DNA of 16,693 nt from Methylococcaceae bacterium UBA4132 (lineage in GTDB: Bacteria > Pseudomonadota > Gammaproteobacteria > Methylococcales > Methylomonadaceae), in NCBI GenBank assembly GCA_002380945.1, contig DFWO01000104.1, positions 1 to 16,693 of the forward strand, written 5' to 3'. The notes beneath the pieces are model-generated. The model made no database searches and was not told the origin of the DNA. It saw only the letters and a program-made list of their open reading frames with translations. Of this stretch, positions 6,903 to 14,642 are shown one piece after another. Position 1 is the first letter of the stretch, and each line of letters begins with the position of its first letter. A program made the translations under genes and the position numbers.

Positions 6903-9900
6903 ATGTTATCCATGAACCCCTCACGCCTCTTCATCCTACGCCCAGTCGCCACATCACTATTGATGTTTGCGCTGTTATTAGCAGGGATTTTAGCCTATCG
7001 ACAACTGCCGATTTCTGCCTTGCCGCAAGTCGATTACCCGACCATCCAAGTCGTCACGCTCTACCCAGGCGCGAGTCAAGACGTGATGTCGTCCTTGATA
7101 ACCTCGCCGTTAGAACGTCAGTTAGGACAGTTGGCAGGTTTAACGCAAATGTCATCGACCAGCTCAGGCGGTGCGTCTGTCATCGTGTTGCAATTTAATC
7201 TGGAACTGGCTCTTGACATTGCTGAGCAAGAAGTGCAAGCGGCAATTAATGCGGCAACTAATTTCCTGCCCAATGATTTACCGATGCCGCCGATTTATAA
7301 CAAAGTGAATCCCGCCGACGCGCCGATACTCACGCTGGCAGTGCGTTCCAAAACCTTACCGCTCACCAAAGTAGAAGATTTAGTGGATACCCGCTTAGCG
7401 CAAAAACTGGCGCAATTATCAGGCGTGGGGCTAGTCAGTATCAGCGGCGGACAACGCCCCGCCGTGCGTATTCAAGCTAATCCAGCCGCGTTATCGGCTT
7501 ACGGATTAAGTTTGGAAGACTTACGCACCGCGATTGGTAACGCCAACGTCAACCAACCCAAAGGTATGTTTGATGGTGCGACTCGCGCCGCTACCATTGA
7601 TGCCAACGACCAACTACGCTCTGCCGCTGAATACAAAGCCTTGATTATTGCCTACCGTAATGGACGTGCCGTGCAGTTAGCCGATGTTGCCGATGCGGTA
7701 GACGCGCCAGAAAACGTGCGTTTAGCAGCGTGGGCAAATGGCGAAGCAGCGGTGATTGTCAATGTCCAACGCCAACCCAGCACCAATGTCATCGAAGTGG
7801 TTGACCGTATTCAAGCCCTGTTACCGCAACTCAAAGAAGCTTTGCCCAGCGACATAGAGGTTGAAATCTTAACCGACCGCACCACCACCATTCGTGCATC
7901 CGTTACCGATGTAGAGCATGAATTATTGCTCGCGCTGGTGCTGGTGGTGTTGGTGATTTTTCTGTTCTTGCGTAACGTGTCAGCAACGTCTATTCCTGCC
8001 TTAGTCGTACCGCTGTCCTTAGTGGGTACATTCGCGGTGATGTACTTAGCTGATTTTAGTATTAACAATTTAACCTTAATGGCGTTGACTATCGCCGCTG
8101 GCTTTGTGGTTGATGATGCCATTGTGGTCATTGAAAATATCAGCCGCTATATTGAAGAAGGTGAAACGCCGTTACAAGCGGCGTTGAAAGGCTCAGAGCA
8201 GATTGCTTTTACTATTATTTCGCTGACTTTCTCTTTGGTGGCGGTGTTGATTCCGCTGTTATTTATGGGCGATGTGGTCGGGCGATTGTTTCGTGAGTTT
8301 GCCATCACGCTGGCGGTGGCGATTTTAATTTCTGCCGTTATTTCTTTAACGCTCACGCCGATGATGTGCGCGAAAATTTTGCGCCCTGTCGATGAAGCAA
8401 AAGCAGGTTGGTTTTATCGGGTTAGTGGGCAGTTTCTGCATGACTTAACGACAGCTTACGGTAACGCGCTGAAATGGGTATTAATTTATCAGCGGCTAAC
8501 GTTGCTGGTGGCAGTGGCGACCTTAGCTCTGACTGTATTTTTATATACTATTGTGCCGAAAGGCTTTTTTCCTGTGCAAGATACGGGCGTTATTCAAGGC
8601 ATCACCGAAGCCCCGCAAAGCATTTCCTTTGTGGCAATGGCGCAACGTCAACAAGCACTAGCGGCTGTCGTGCAAGCTGATGACGCGGTTGCCAGCGTGT
8701 CATCGTTTATCGGTGTTGATGGTATTAATGCAACGCTGAATACAGGACGGTTGTTAATCACGCTGAAACCGTTGGCAGAGCGTAAAGTCAGCGCGACTGA
8801 TATTATTAATCGCTTAAAACCCAAGTTAGCAGATGTTGAGGGCATCACCTTATACCTACAGCCCGCACAAGATTTAACCATTGAAAACCGTGTCAGTCGC
8901 ACGCAATACCAATTCACCTTGGAATCGGTATCTAGCAACGAACTCAGTCTATGGACAGACAAGCTAGTAACGGCGTTATCACAACTGCCACAGCTTACCG
9001 ATGTCGCCAGTGATATGCAGAATAAAGGCTTGCAGGTGTTTGTCGATGTAGACCGCAACGCCGCCAGTCGCTTGGGCGTGACCATGACCGCGATTGATAA
9101 CACCTTATACAACGCCTACGGGCAGCGGTTAATTTCCACGTTGTTCACCCAATCCAATCAATACCGCGTAGTGCTGGAAGTGAAACCTGAGTTTCGTGAC
9201 AGCCCCGCTGCACTCAATGAGTTACGGGTTATGTCAAGTAACGGCACGGCGATTCCCTTAACCAGCATTGCGGCGATAAGTGAACGCCACGCACCGCTGG
9301 TTGTTAATCATTTAGGGCAGTTTCCAGCCGCTACGATTTCATTTAATCTGGCGGAAGGCGCGTTTTTGGGGGATGCGGTCGCGGCGATTGAACAAGTCAA
9401 ACAAGACATTGGTTTGCCCATCAGCGTACAAGCCAATTATCAAGGCGCGACCTTAGCGTTTAGCGCGTCCTTATCTAACACGCTATGGCTGATTATTGCC
9501 GCCATCATTACTGTGTATATCGTGCTGGGTGTGCTGTATGAAAGTTATATTCATCCCGTCACCATTTTGTCCACGTTACCATCTGCGGGTGTCGGCGCGT
9601 TACTGGCGTTAATGGTGTCAAATACTGATTTAAGCATTATCGCCATTATTGGTATTATTCTTCTCATCGGTATCGTGAAGAAAAATGCCATCATGATGAT
9701 AGATTTTGCCTTAGAAGCCGAACGCAAAGAGGGCAAATCGGCACACGAAGCCATTTATCAAGCCTGTCTACTGCGCTTTAGACCGATTATGATGACCACG
9801 ATGGCGGCGTTACTCAGTGCCTTACCGTTAATGCTAGGCACAGGCGTAGGTTCAGAACTACGTCATCCATTAGGCATTACCATGGTAGGCGGTTTGATTG

Positions 9901-9980
9901 TCAGCCAAGTGTTGACACTGTTTACTACGCCTGTGATTTATTTAGCGTTTGACCGCTTGAGTCGTTGGCGGCAATCATGA
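6903..9980 (+). CDS. mdtB: RND multidrug efflux inner-membrane pump, MdtB-like
   Basis: About 1,025 residues, a full-length HAE1-type RND pump. It follows E. coli MdtB closely: PSRLFILRPVATSLLM at the start, SALPQVDYPTIQVVTLYPGA, QMSSTSSGGASVIVLQF, and PKGFFPVQDTGVIQG after TM7. Proton-relay residues are intact: GFVVDDAIVVIEN in TM4 (Asp404/Asp405) and GIVKKNAIMMIDFA in TM10 (Lys927). In E. coli, MdtB combines with MdtC in a B2C heterotrimer and is credited with most proton translocation. Three in-frame ATGs compete (6888, 6903, 6912). GGAGG at 6895-6899 lies 3 bases before 6903 and 12 before 6912, so the exact start is uncertain. It is separated from mdtA by a foreign-looking gene and from mdtC by about 1.5 kb. 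Confidence 0.95.
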   Translation: MLSMNPSRLFILRPVATSLLMFALLLAGILAYRQLPISALPQVDYPTIQVVTLYPGASQDVMSSLITSPLERQLGQLAGLTQMSSTSSGGASVIVLQFNLELALDIAEQEVQAAINAATNFLPNDLPMPPIYNKVNPADAPILTLAVRSKTLPLTKVEDLVDTRLAQKLAQLSGVGLVSISGGQRPAVRIQANPAALSAYGLSLEDLRTAIGNANVNQPKGMFDGATRAATIDANDQLRSAAEYKALIIAYRNGRAVQLADVADAVDAPENVRLAAWANGEAAVIVNVQRQPSTNVIEVVDRIQALLPQLKEALPSDIEVEILTDRTTTIRASVTDVEHELLLALVLVVLVIFLFLRNVSATSIPALVVPLSLVGTFAVMYLADFSINNLTLMALTIAAGFVVDDAIVVIENISRYIEEGETPLQAALKGSEQIAFTIISLTFSLVAVLIPLLFMGDVVGRLFREFAITLAVAILISAVISLTLTPMMCAKILRPVDEAKAGWFYRVSGQFLHDLTTAYGNALKWVLIYQRLTLLVAVATLALTVFLYTIVPKGFFPVQDTGVIQGITEAPQSISFVAMAQRQQALAAVVQADDAVASVSSFIGVDGINATLNTGRLLITLKPLAERKVSATDIINRLKPKLADVEGITLYLQPAQDLTIENRVSRTQYQFTLESVSSNELSLWTDKLVTALSQLPQLTDVASDMQNKGLQVFVDVDRNAASRLGVTMTAIDNTLYNAYGQRLISTLFTQSNQYRVVLEVKPEFRDSPAALNELRVMSSNGTAIPLTSIAAISERHAPLVVNHLGQFPAATISFNLAEGAFLGDAVAAIEQVKQDIGLPISVQANYQGATLAFSASLSNTLWLIIAAIITVYIVLGVLYESYIHPVTILSTLPSAGVGALLALMVSNTDLSIIAIIGIILLIGIVKKNAIMMIDFALEAERKEGKSAHEAIYQACLLRFRPIMMTTMAALLSALPLMLGTGVGSELRHPLGITMVGGLIVSQVLTLFTTPVIYLAFDRLSRWRQS

Positions 9981-10025
9981 TAGCTTTTGCGACACAACCA
10001 TCGTTATTTTTTCGAGGAACTCATC

Positions 10026-10559
10026 ATGCAAATATTAAGAAACCCATTAAAACACGCGCTGGCTTTGTGCTTTTTTAGCAGTCTGCTTATCGCAAATCCT
10101 GCAACGGCAAGAACAGACAGCGAAGCGCAACAAAGTTTCGCCAAAGCACTGGCAAAAAACCACCAACAGGACATGGATCATTCAACCCATCAAAACCCTA
10201 TTGATAAAAGTCTGGACTTTCACGGTGTTTTTTACGGTTATGTGCCTTGTAACGATTGCGATGGGATTAAAATGACACTGTCTTTAAAACAAAATAACAA
10301 TTATTTGTTAGTAACACAGCCTGCAAGAGATTCCTCAAAAGAATTTTATGAGAAAGGCAAATATACTTGGAATGATGAAAATAAAACCGTTGTATTAAAA
10401 CCCACTAAAGGCGGAACAGAAACACGGCACTATCGTATTGAAGATGAAAGCACATTGATTCAAACCACTGATGACGGAACACCAATGACACTTAAGGGAG
10501 ATCGCTATATTTTGGAAAACAGCGCGTCGGGAAAAACGCGCGAGGTGCATATTCACTAG
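10026..10559 (+). CDS. Periplasmic NlpE N-terminal-domain protein
   Basis: 177 residues. GAGGA at 10014-10018 lies 7 bases before the ATG at 10026, and that start gives a clean signal peptide (HALALCFFSSLLIANPATA, cleavage after residue 28). An in-frame ATG at 9987 would bury the signal. The mature protein has a His-containing spacer (MDHSTHQ) and then the NlpE domain: FHGVFYGYVPCNDCDGIKMTLSL, matching E. coli NlpE WRGVLPCADCEGIETSL, with the CxxC pair Cys75/Cys78, followed by YEKGKYTWNDENKTVVL and MTLKGDRYIL. E. coli NlpE is an outer-membrane lipoprotein that activates CpxA on surface contact, lipoprotein-trafficking stress or metal stress. This protein lacks a convincing lipobox and the C-terminal OB domain, so it is probably soluble. 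It starts 45 bases after mdtB and is probably co-transcribed with it. Confidence 0.82.
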   Translation: MQILRNPLKHALALCFFSSLLIANPATARTDSEAQQSFAKALAKNHQQDMDHSTHQNPIDKSLDFHGVFYGYVPCNDCDGIKMTLSLKQNNNYLLVTQPARDSSKEFYEKGKYTWNDENKTVVLKPTKGGTETRHYRIEDESTLIQTTDDGTPMTLKGDRYILENSASGKTREVHIH

Positions 10560-10571
10560 GTTATCATTTTT

Positions 10572-10597
10572 GTTCCCACGCGCCGCACAGTAGCGAC
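10572..10597. repeat. REP copy 1, one arm missing
   Basis: GTTCCCACGCGCCGC matches the left arm of the REP at 11343. It is followed by ACAGTAGCGAC, resembling that copy's CAGTAACGGC tail, but the intervening GTGGGAATG arm is absent. This looks like a REP that lost one side of its hairpin. It abuts the 5' end of the truncated transposase. Confidence 0.5.
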
Positions 10598-10619
10598 AAG
10601 AATACAAGGGCTGGAAAGT

Positions 10620-10997
10620 GTAGGCTATGTCATCCTTAAAACTCACCTGCATTTAGTCGTACAAGCGGAAGATTTACTGACTGAATTGCCACTGTTTAAA
10701 TCCTTTACCGCCAGACAGTTGATAGACCACTTGAAAGAATGCCACGCTGAACGGTTATTAAAGCAGATGGCATTCTTTTGTAAGTCACACAAAAACGATA
10801 GAGAGTATCAATGCTGGGAAGAAGGTTCGCATCCTCAGCTTATTCAAAACGAAGCGATGTTACGGCAGAAACTGGACTATATACATTTTAACCCTGTCAA
10901 ACGCGGCTATGTGGATAAACCAGAGCATTGGCGGTATTCCAGTGCTAGGGATTATGCGGGCTTAGAGGGGCTGATGCCTGTTTATCAGGATTGGTAG
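10620..10997 (+). pseudogene. REP-associated Y1/HUH transposase (RayT-like), N-terminally truncated
   Basis: The frame reads VGYVILKTHLHLVVQAEDL, the conserved YVIMPNHLHLVV segment holding the HUH metal motif (His-Leu-His). It continues through FKSFTARQLIDHLK, the helix that usually carries the catalytic tyrosine, and then the family's typical end QCWEEGSHPQLIQNEAMLRQKLDYIHFNPVKRGYV...HWRYSSARDYAGLEG. Relatives have about 180-230 residues; about 125 remain, and the first strand and start codon are gone. The first possible start, a TTG at 10686, would exclude the HUH motif. The apparent tyrosine position reads Phe (KSFTAR), although my alignment of that residue is uncertain. REP copies flank it on both sides, as expected for an enzyme that acts on REP hairpins. 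Confidence 0.75.
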
Positions 10998-11012
10998 TAT
11001 GATGGGTGGTGT

Positions 11013-11061
11013 GTGGCGCGGCGCGCCGTTACTGCATTCCCACGCGGCGCGTGGGAACGAG
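11013..11061 (+). repeat. REP copy 2 with perfect hairpin
   Basis: The core TTCCCACGCG-G-CGCGTGGGAA (11037-11057) is a perfect 10-bp inverted repeat. The tail before it (GGCGCGGCGCGCCGTTACTG) is shared with copy 3 in reverse orientation. Weaker similarity extends outward to about 11000. It starts shortly after the stop of the transposase remnant. Confidence 0.85.
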
Positions 11062-11099
11062 ATAATAACAAGAAATAAATTTTAATTGGGGAAGTAGGA

Positions 11100-11333
11100 A
11101 TGAATACTGGAGATAGAAAATTTTTGACTGATGAAATAAAAGCAGGAAAGTTACTACACAGTAAAGGACATCTAAATGATGTAAGTGATTCTAATGTAAG
11201 TAAGTTGGCAGCTATCTACATTAATGCGCGTAAAAAAACGGATTTGCCAATGAGCTATGCAATAGCTAGGGCAATAAACGAAGGATTCCTTGACCCAACC
11301 AGCTACAAAACATTTAAAGAGGTGAAGAAATAA
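11100..11333 (+). CDS. Small protein of unknown function, 77 residues
   Basis: I do not recognise it. The ATG has a plausible ribosome-binding site (GGGGA at 11088-11092, 7 bases upstream). The product is hydrophilic and probably helical, lysine-rich at both ends (FLTDEIKAGKLLHSKGHL...KTFKEVKK), with no signal peptide, membrane segment or cysteine. The middle (SKLAAIYINARKKTDLPMSYAIARAINEGF) has a regular amphipathic pattern. It is AT-rich relative to its surroundings and lies between two REP copies in opposite orientation, so it may have arrived as part of that cassette. The good ribosome-binding site and a start right after it favour a real gene; the short length keeps confidence moderate. 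Confidence 0.5.
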   Translation: MNTGDRKFLTDEIKAGKLLHSKGHLNDVSDSNVSKLAAIYINARKKTDLPMSYAIARAINEGFLDPTSYKTFKEVKK

Positions 11334-11342
11334 ATCATTTCA

Positions 11343-11390
11343 CTCGTTCCCACACGCTGCGTGGGAATGCAGTAACGGCGTGCCACGCCA
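11343..11390 (-). repeat. REP copy 3, inverted relative to copies 2 and 4
   Basis: CTCGTTCCCACACGCTGCGT and the bases that follow are the reverse complement of copy 2 with a few substitutions, including the CAGTAACGGCGTGCCACGCC tail. Arms TTCCCACACGC/GCGTGGGAA still pair with one mismatch. It begins 10 bases after the stop of the 77-codon gene and could also act as its 3' hairpin. Confidence 0.85.
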
Positions 11391-11487
11391 TACATCACCC
11401 CACACCATACAAGCACAAACTAACCTGCACCTAATAATGCCCATCCACCCAATCGAATCCACACTATCCGCACCGCCTTCCAGCACA
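11391..11487. other. Spacer between REP copies 3 and 4
   Basis: About 100 C/A-rich bases without a supported open frame, RNA or promoter. The first 15-20 bases still resemble the outer flank of copy 2, so the repeat unit is longer than its hairpin core. Confidence 0.4.
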
Positions 11488-11535
11488 CAGCGCGGCGCGT
11501 TGACACTGCATTCCCACGCAGCGCGTGGGAACGAG
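11488..11535 (+). repeat. REP copy 4, ending at the mdtC ribosome-binding site
   Basis: CAGCGCGGCGCG precedes the core TTCCCACGCAGCGCGTGGGAA, in the same orientation as copy 2. The conserved tail ACGAG ends 8 bases before the mdtC GTG. GAGA (11533-11536) is the only visible Shine-Dalgarno-like sequence for mdtC, so the repeat appears to supply or adjoin the ribosome-binding site. Confidence 0.85.
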
Positions 11536-11543
11536 AAAACTCC

Positions 11544-14500
11544 GTGAACTTTTCCGCACTCTTCATTAACCGCCCTGTTGCGACTACCTTATTAACACTA
11601 GCAATTGCCTTAGCGGGCATACTGGCGTTTTTTCAATTACCCGTCGCGCCGATTCCGCAAGTGGATTTTCCGACGATTTCCGTTAGTGCATCTATGCCAG
11701 GTGCAAATCCTGAGGTGATGGCGGCAACGGTTGCCACGCCGTTAGAAGGGGCGTTAGGACGGATTGCGGGGGTTACGGAAATGACTTCGACCAGTTCATT
11801 TGGTGGGACGAGTATCACTCTGCAATTTGATTTAAGCCGTGATATTGATGGCGCGGCGCGAGATGTACAGGCGGCGATAAATGCTGCCAGTAGTTTGTTG
11901 CCCAGTGATTTACCCAGCCGTCCACGATACAGTAAAAGCAATCCTGCTGACGCGCCGATTATGTTGTTGGCGATGACTTCAGACACCTTATCGCGTGGGC
12001 AGATGTACGATATTGCCTCGACCATTTTGGCGCAAAAAATCGCCCAAATTGATGGTATCGGTCAAGTGCATATTGGCGGCAGTTCTTTGCCAGCGGTGCG
12101 CGTTGCACTGAATCCGTTGGCATTGGCAAAATACGGTGTGAGTTTTGCCGAGGTGCGCACCGCACTGGTGAATACAAATGTTAATCGTCCAAAAGGTTCG
12201 TTGTCCGATGATGAGCGACATTGGCAAATCGCCGTGAATGACCAAGCTAAAAAAGCCAGTGATTATTTGCCGTTAATTGTTGCCTATCGTAATAACGCCC
12301 CCGTGCATTTAACCGATGTCGGTAGCGTGGTGGATTCGTCGGAAGATTTGCGTAGCGCGGGTTATTTGAATGGCAAAGACGCAGTGGTGTTGGTGATTTT
12401 TAAACAATCGAATGCCAATATTATTGCCACGGTTGAGAAAGTGAAAGCCTTGTTGCCAGAGTTACAAGCCTCGATTCCTAACGCGGTGAATCTGTCGGTA
12501 GCAATGGATCGTTCGATGACAATTCGCGCCTCACTGCATGAGGTTGAACGTAGTTTGCTGATTGCGGTGGTGCTGGTGATTTTGGTGGTGTTTTTGTTTT
12601 TGCGCAATGTGCGAGCGTCGATAATACCGATAATTACCGTGCCGATGTCGCTGATTGGTACGTCTGCCGCCATGTATTTATTAGATTTCAGCTTGGATAA
12701 TTTGTCGCTGATGGCGTTGACAGTGGCAACAGGTTTTGTGGTCGATGATGCGATTGTGGTGCTAGAGAATACCTCGCGCTATATAGAACAAGGCTTAGAA
12801 CCGCGTAAAGCCGCATTAAAAGGAGCGCAAGAAGTCAGTTTTACGGTGTTAAGTATGAGCTTATCTCTGATTGCTGTCTTCATCCCGATTTTGTTGATGG
12901 GTGGTATGGTGGGGCGGATGTTTCAAGAATTCGCCGTGACTTTATCGGTGGCGGTTCTGGTGTCGTTGGTGTTGTCACTGACCACCGCGCCGATGTTATG
13001 CGCTTTGTTATTAAAGCCCAGCGAGATAAAACACGGCAGTCTTTATCATGTGAGCGAACGCTGTTTTAATCGTTTAGCCGATGCTTATCACCGCTCATTA
13101 AGTTGGGCATTAGATCACAGTCGCTTGATGATGTTATTACTGGCGGCGACGATTGGCTTTAATATTTATCTATACAACATCGTGCCGAAAGGCTTTTTTC
13201 CGATTCAAGATACGGGACGTTTAGCGGGTAATATTCAAGCCGATCAAGGTATTTCTTCTCATGCCTTAAAAGAAAAATTAGCTAGTTTTGTAGCAATGCT
13301 CAGCCATGATTCGGAAATTGCTAACGTGGTGGGCTTTGCAGGTGGCAGTGGCGGCGGCGGGCAACGGCTGAGTAATAGTGGGCAGGTGTTTGTGATTCTT
13401 AAACCCTTAGAACAGCGGCAGTTGAATGTTGACCAATTGCTGGAACGGTTACGCGGTAAATCCTCGGCGATTGCTGGGGCTAAACTGTATTTACAACCTG
13501 CACAAGAATTGCGCGTGGGCGGGCGTGGCTCGGCATCATTATTTGAATATGCCTTTGAAGCGGACAATCTCGAAGACCTCCGAACGTGGATACCAAAAAT
13601 TGTTAAAGCCTTGCAACAACGCCCTGAGCTGGAAGATGTCAACACCAATCAGCAAGACAAAGGACAGCAAATCACGCTACAAATAGACCGTGAAGCAGCG
13701 GCACGTTTGGGCGTAAGCCAAGCCTTGATTAATTCCACGCTCAACGATGCGTTTGGACAGCGGCAAGTGTCGATTATTTACACGCCGTTAAATCAATATC
13801 ATGTTGTCATGGAATCTGATCCCGATTATGCGCAAGATGCAGAAACGCTGAAAAATCTTTATGTCAGTGTGCCGCCCAGCACGCTGTATCCTGATGGAAC
13901 GCAAGTACCATTATCGAGTTTTGCCAGTTATCAACGAAGCAACACGCCGTTATCAGTGAATCATCAAGGTTTATTTCCTGCGGGTACGATTTCTTTTAAT
14001 CTTAAAGAGGGCGCGTCTTTATCCACTGCCACTCAAGTGATTGAAGACACGCTGCGTAAGTTAGCCGTTCCCTCGTCTTTACATGGCAGCTTTCAAGGCT
14101 CGGCTAAAGCCTTTCAACAATCGCAAAATAATCAGCCGTGGCTAATTGCTGCCGCATTGCTGGCGATTTATATCGTGTTGGGTATTTTGTACGAGAGTTA
14201 TGTGCATCCGTTGACTATTTTATCTACGCTACCGTCCGCAGGTGTGGGGGCGATTTTGGCGTTAATGGCGTTTAAAACTGAATTCAGTTTGATTGCGTTA
14301 ATCGGCGTGATACTACTCATTGGTATCGTGAAAAAGAACGCTATCATGATGATAGATTTTGCCCTGAATGCTGAACGCCAAGAGGGTATGAATTCACACG
14401 ATGCTATACGCGCCGCTTGTTTCATGCGCTTTCGCCCGATTATGATGACGACTTTTGCTGCGTTACTCGCCGCGTTACCGTTGGCATTCGGTACGGGTTA

Positions 14501-14642
14501 CGGGGCAGAATTACGCCGTCCGTTAGGGATTGCTATCGTCGGCGGCTTACTGGTCAGCCAATTATTGACACTATACACCACGCCTGTTGTTTATCTTTAT
14601 ATGAGTCGCTTTCAATCTTTTTGCCGCCGTTTATTGTCATGA
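11544..14642 (+). CDS. mdtC: RND multidrug efflux inner-membrane pump, MdtC-like
   Basis: 1,032 residues, full length. It tracks E. coli MdtC rather than MdtB: LFINRPVATTLL, LPVAPIPQVDFPTISVSASMPGA, LGRIAGVTEMTSTSS, RDIDGAARDVQAAINAA, GGSSLPAVRVALNP, QDTGRLAGNIQADQGIS and PLSVNHQGLFPAGTISFNL. Proton-relay positions are intact (VVDDAIVVLEN, Asp401/Asp402; IVKKNAIMMIDFA, Lys931). In E. coli the MdtC protomer is thought to handle substrate binding and export within the B2C trimer. An insertion GGSGGGGQRLSNSGQ in the porter domain (about residues 600-615) is glycine-rich where E. coli has GGSRVNSG. Translation starts at GTG, giving MNFSALF. The stop overlaps the channel gene's ATG (ATGA, 14639-14642), indicating translational coupling. 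Confidence 0.95.
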   Translation: MNFSALFINRPVATTLLTLAIALAGILAFFQLPVAPIPQVDFPTISVSASMPGANPEVMAATVATPLEGALGRIAGVTEMTSTSSFGGTSITLQFDLSRDIDGAARDVQAAINAASSLLPSDLPSRPRYSKSNPADAPIMLLAMTSDTLSRGQMYDIASTILAQKIAQIDGIGQVHIGGSSLPAVRVALNPLALAKYGVSFAEVRTALVNTNVNRPKGSLSDDERHWQIAVNDQAKKASDYLPLIVAYRNNAPVHLTDVGSVVDSSEDLRSAGYLNGKDAVVLVIFKQSNANIIATVEKVKALLPELQASIPNAVNLSVAMDRSMTIRASLHEVERSLLIAVVLVILVVFLFLRNVRASIIPIITVPMSLIGTSAAMYLLDFSLDNLSLMALTVATGFVVDDAIVVLENTSRYIEQGLEPRKAALKGAQEVSFTVLSMSLSLIAVFIPILLMGGMVGRMFQEFAVTLSVAVLVSLVLSLTTAPMLCALLLKPSEIKHGSLYHVSERCFNRLADAYHRSLSWALDHSRLMMLLLAATIGFNIYLYNIVPKGFFPIQDTGRLAGNIQADQGISSHALKEKLASFVAMLSHDSEIANVVGFAGGSGGGGQRLSNSGQVFVILKPLEQRQLNVDQLLERLRGKSSAIAGAKLYLQPAQELRVGGRGSASLFEYAFEADNLEDLRTWIPKIVKALQQRPELEDVNTNQQDKGQQITLQIDREAAARLGVSQALINSTLNDAFGQRQVSIIYTPLNQYHVVMESDPDYAQDAETLKNLYVSVPPSTLYPDGTQVPLSSFASYQRSNTPLSVNHQGLFPAGTISFNLKEGASLSTATQVIEDTLRKLAVPSSLHGSFQGSAKAFQQSQNNQPWLIAAALLAIYIVLGILYESYVHPLTILSTLPSAGVGAILALMAFKTEFSLIALIGVILLIGIVKKNAIMMIDFALNAERQEGMNSHDAIRAACFMRFRPIMMTTFAALLAALPLAFGTGYGAELRRPLGIAIVGGLLVSQLLTLYTTPVVYLYMSRFQSFCRRLLS

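Noticed and set aside
9987..10025. Earlier ATG for the NlpE-like gene
   Set aside because: It adds 13 polar/aromatic residues before a good signal peptide and has no ribosome-binding site. The ATG at 10026 has GAGGA at 7 bases.
10395..10652. Minus-strand open frame over the NlpE-like gene and transposase remnant
   Set aside because: It is antisense to a well-supported gene, its product has no motif, and it crosses a REP arm.
14417..14638. Longer channel frame starting inside mdtC
   Set aside because: It would overlap mdtC by more than 200 bases. The residues read from the mdtC third-frame sequence have no channel similarity, and the ATGA overlap is a far better start.
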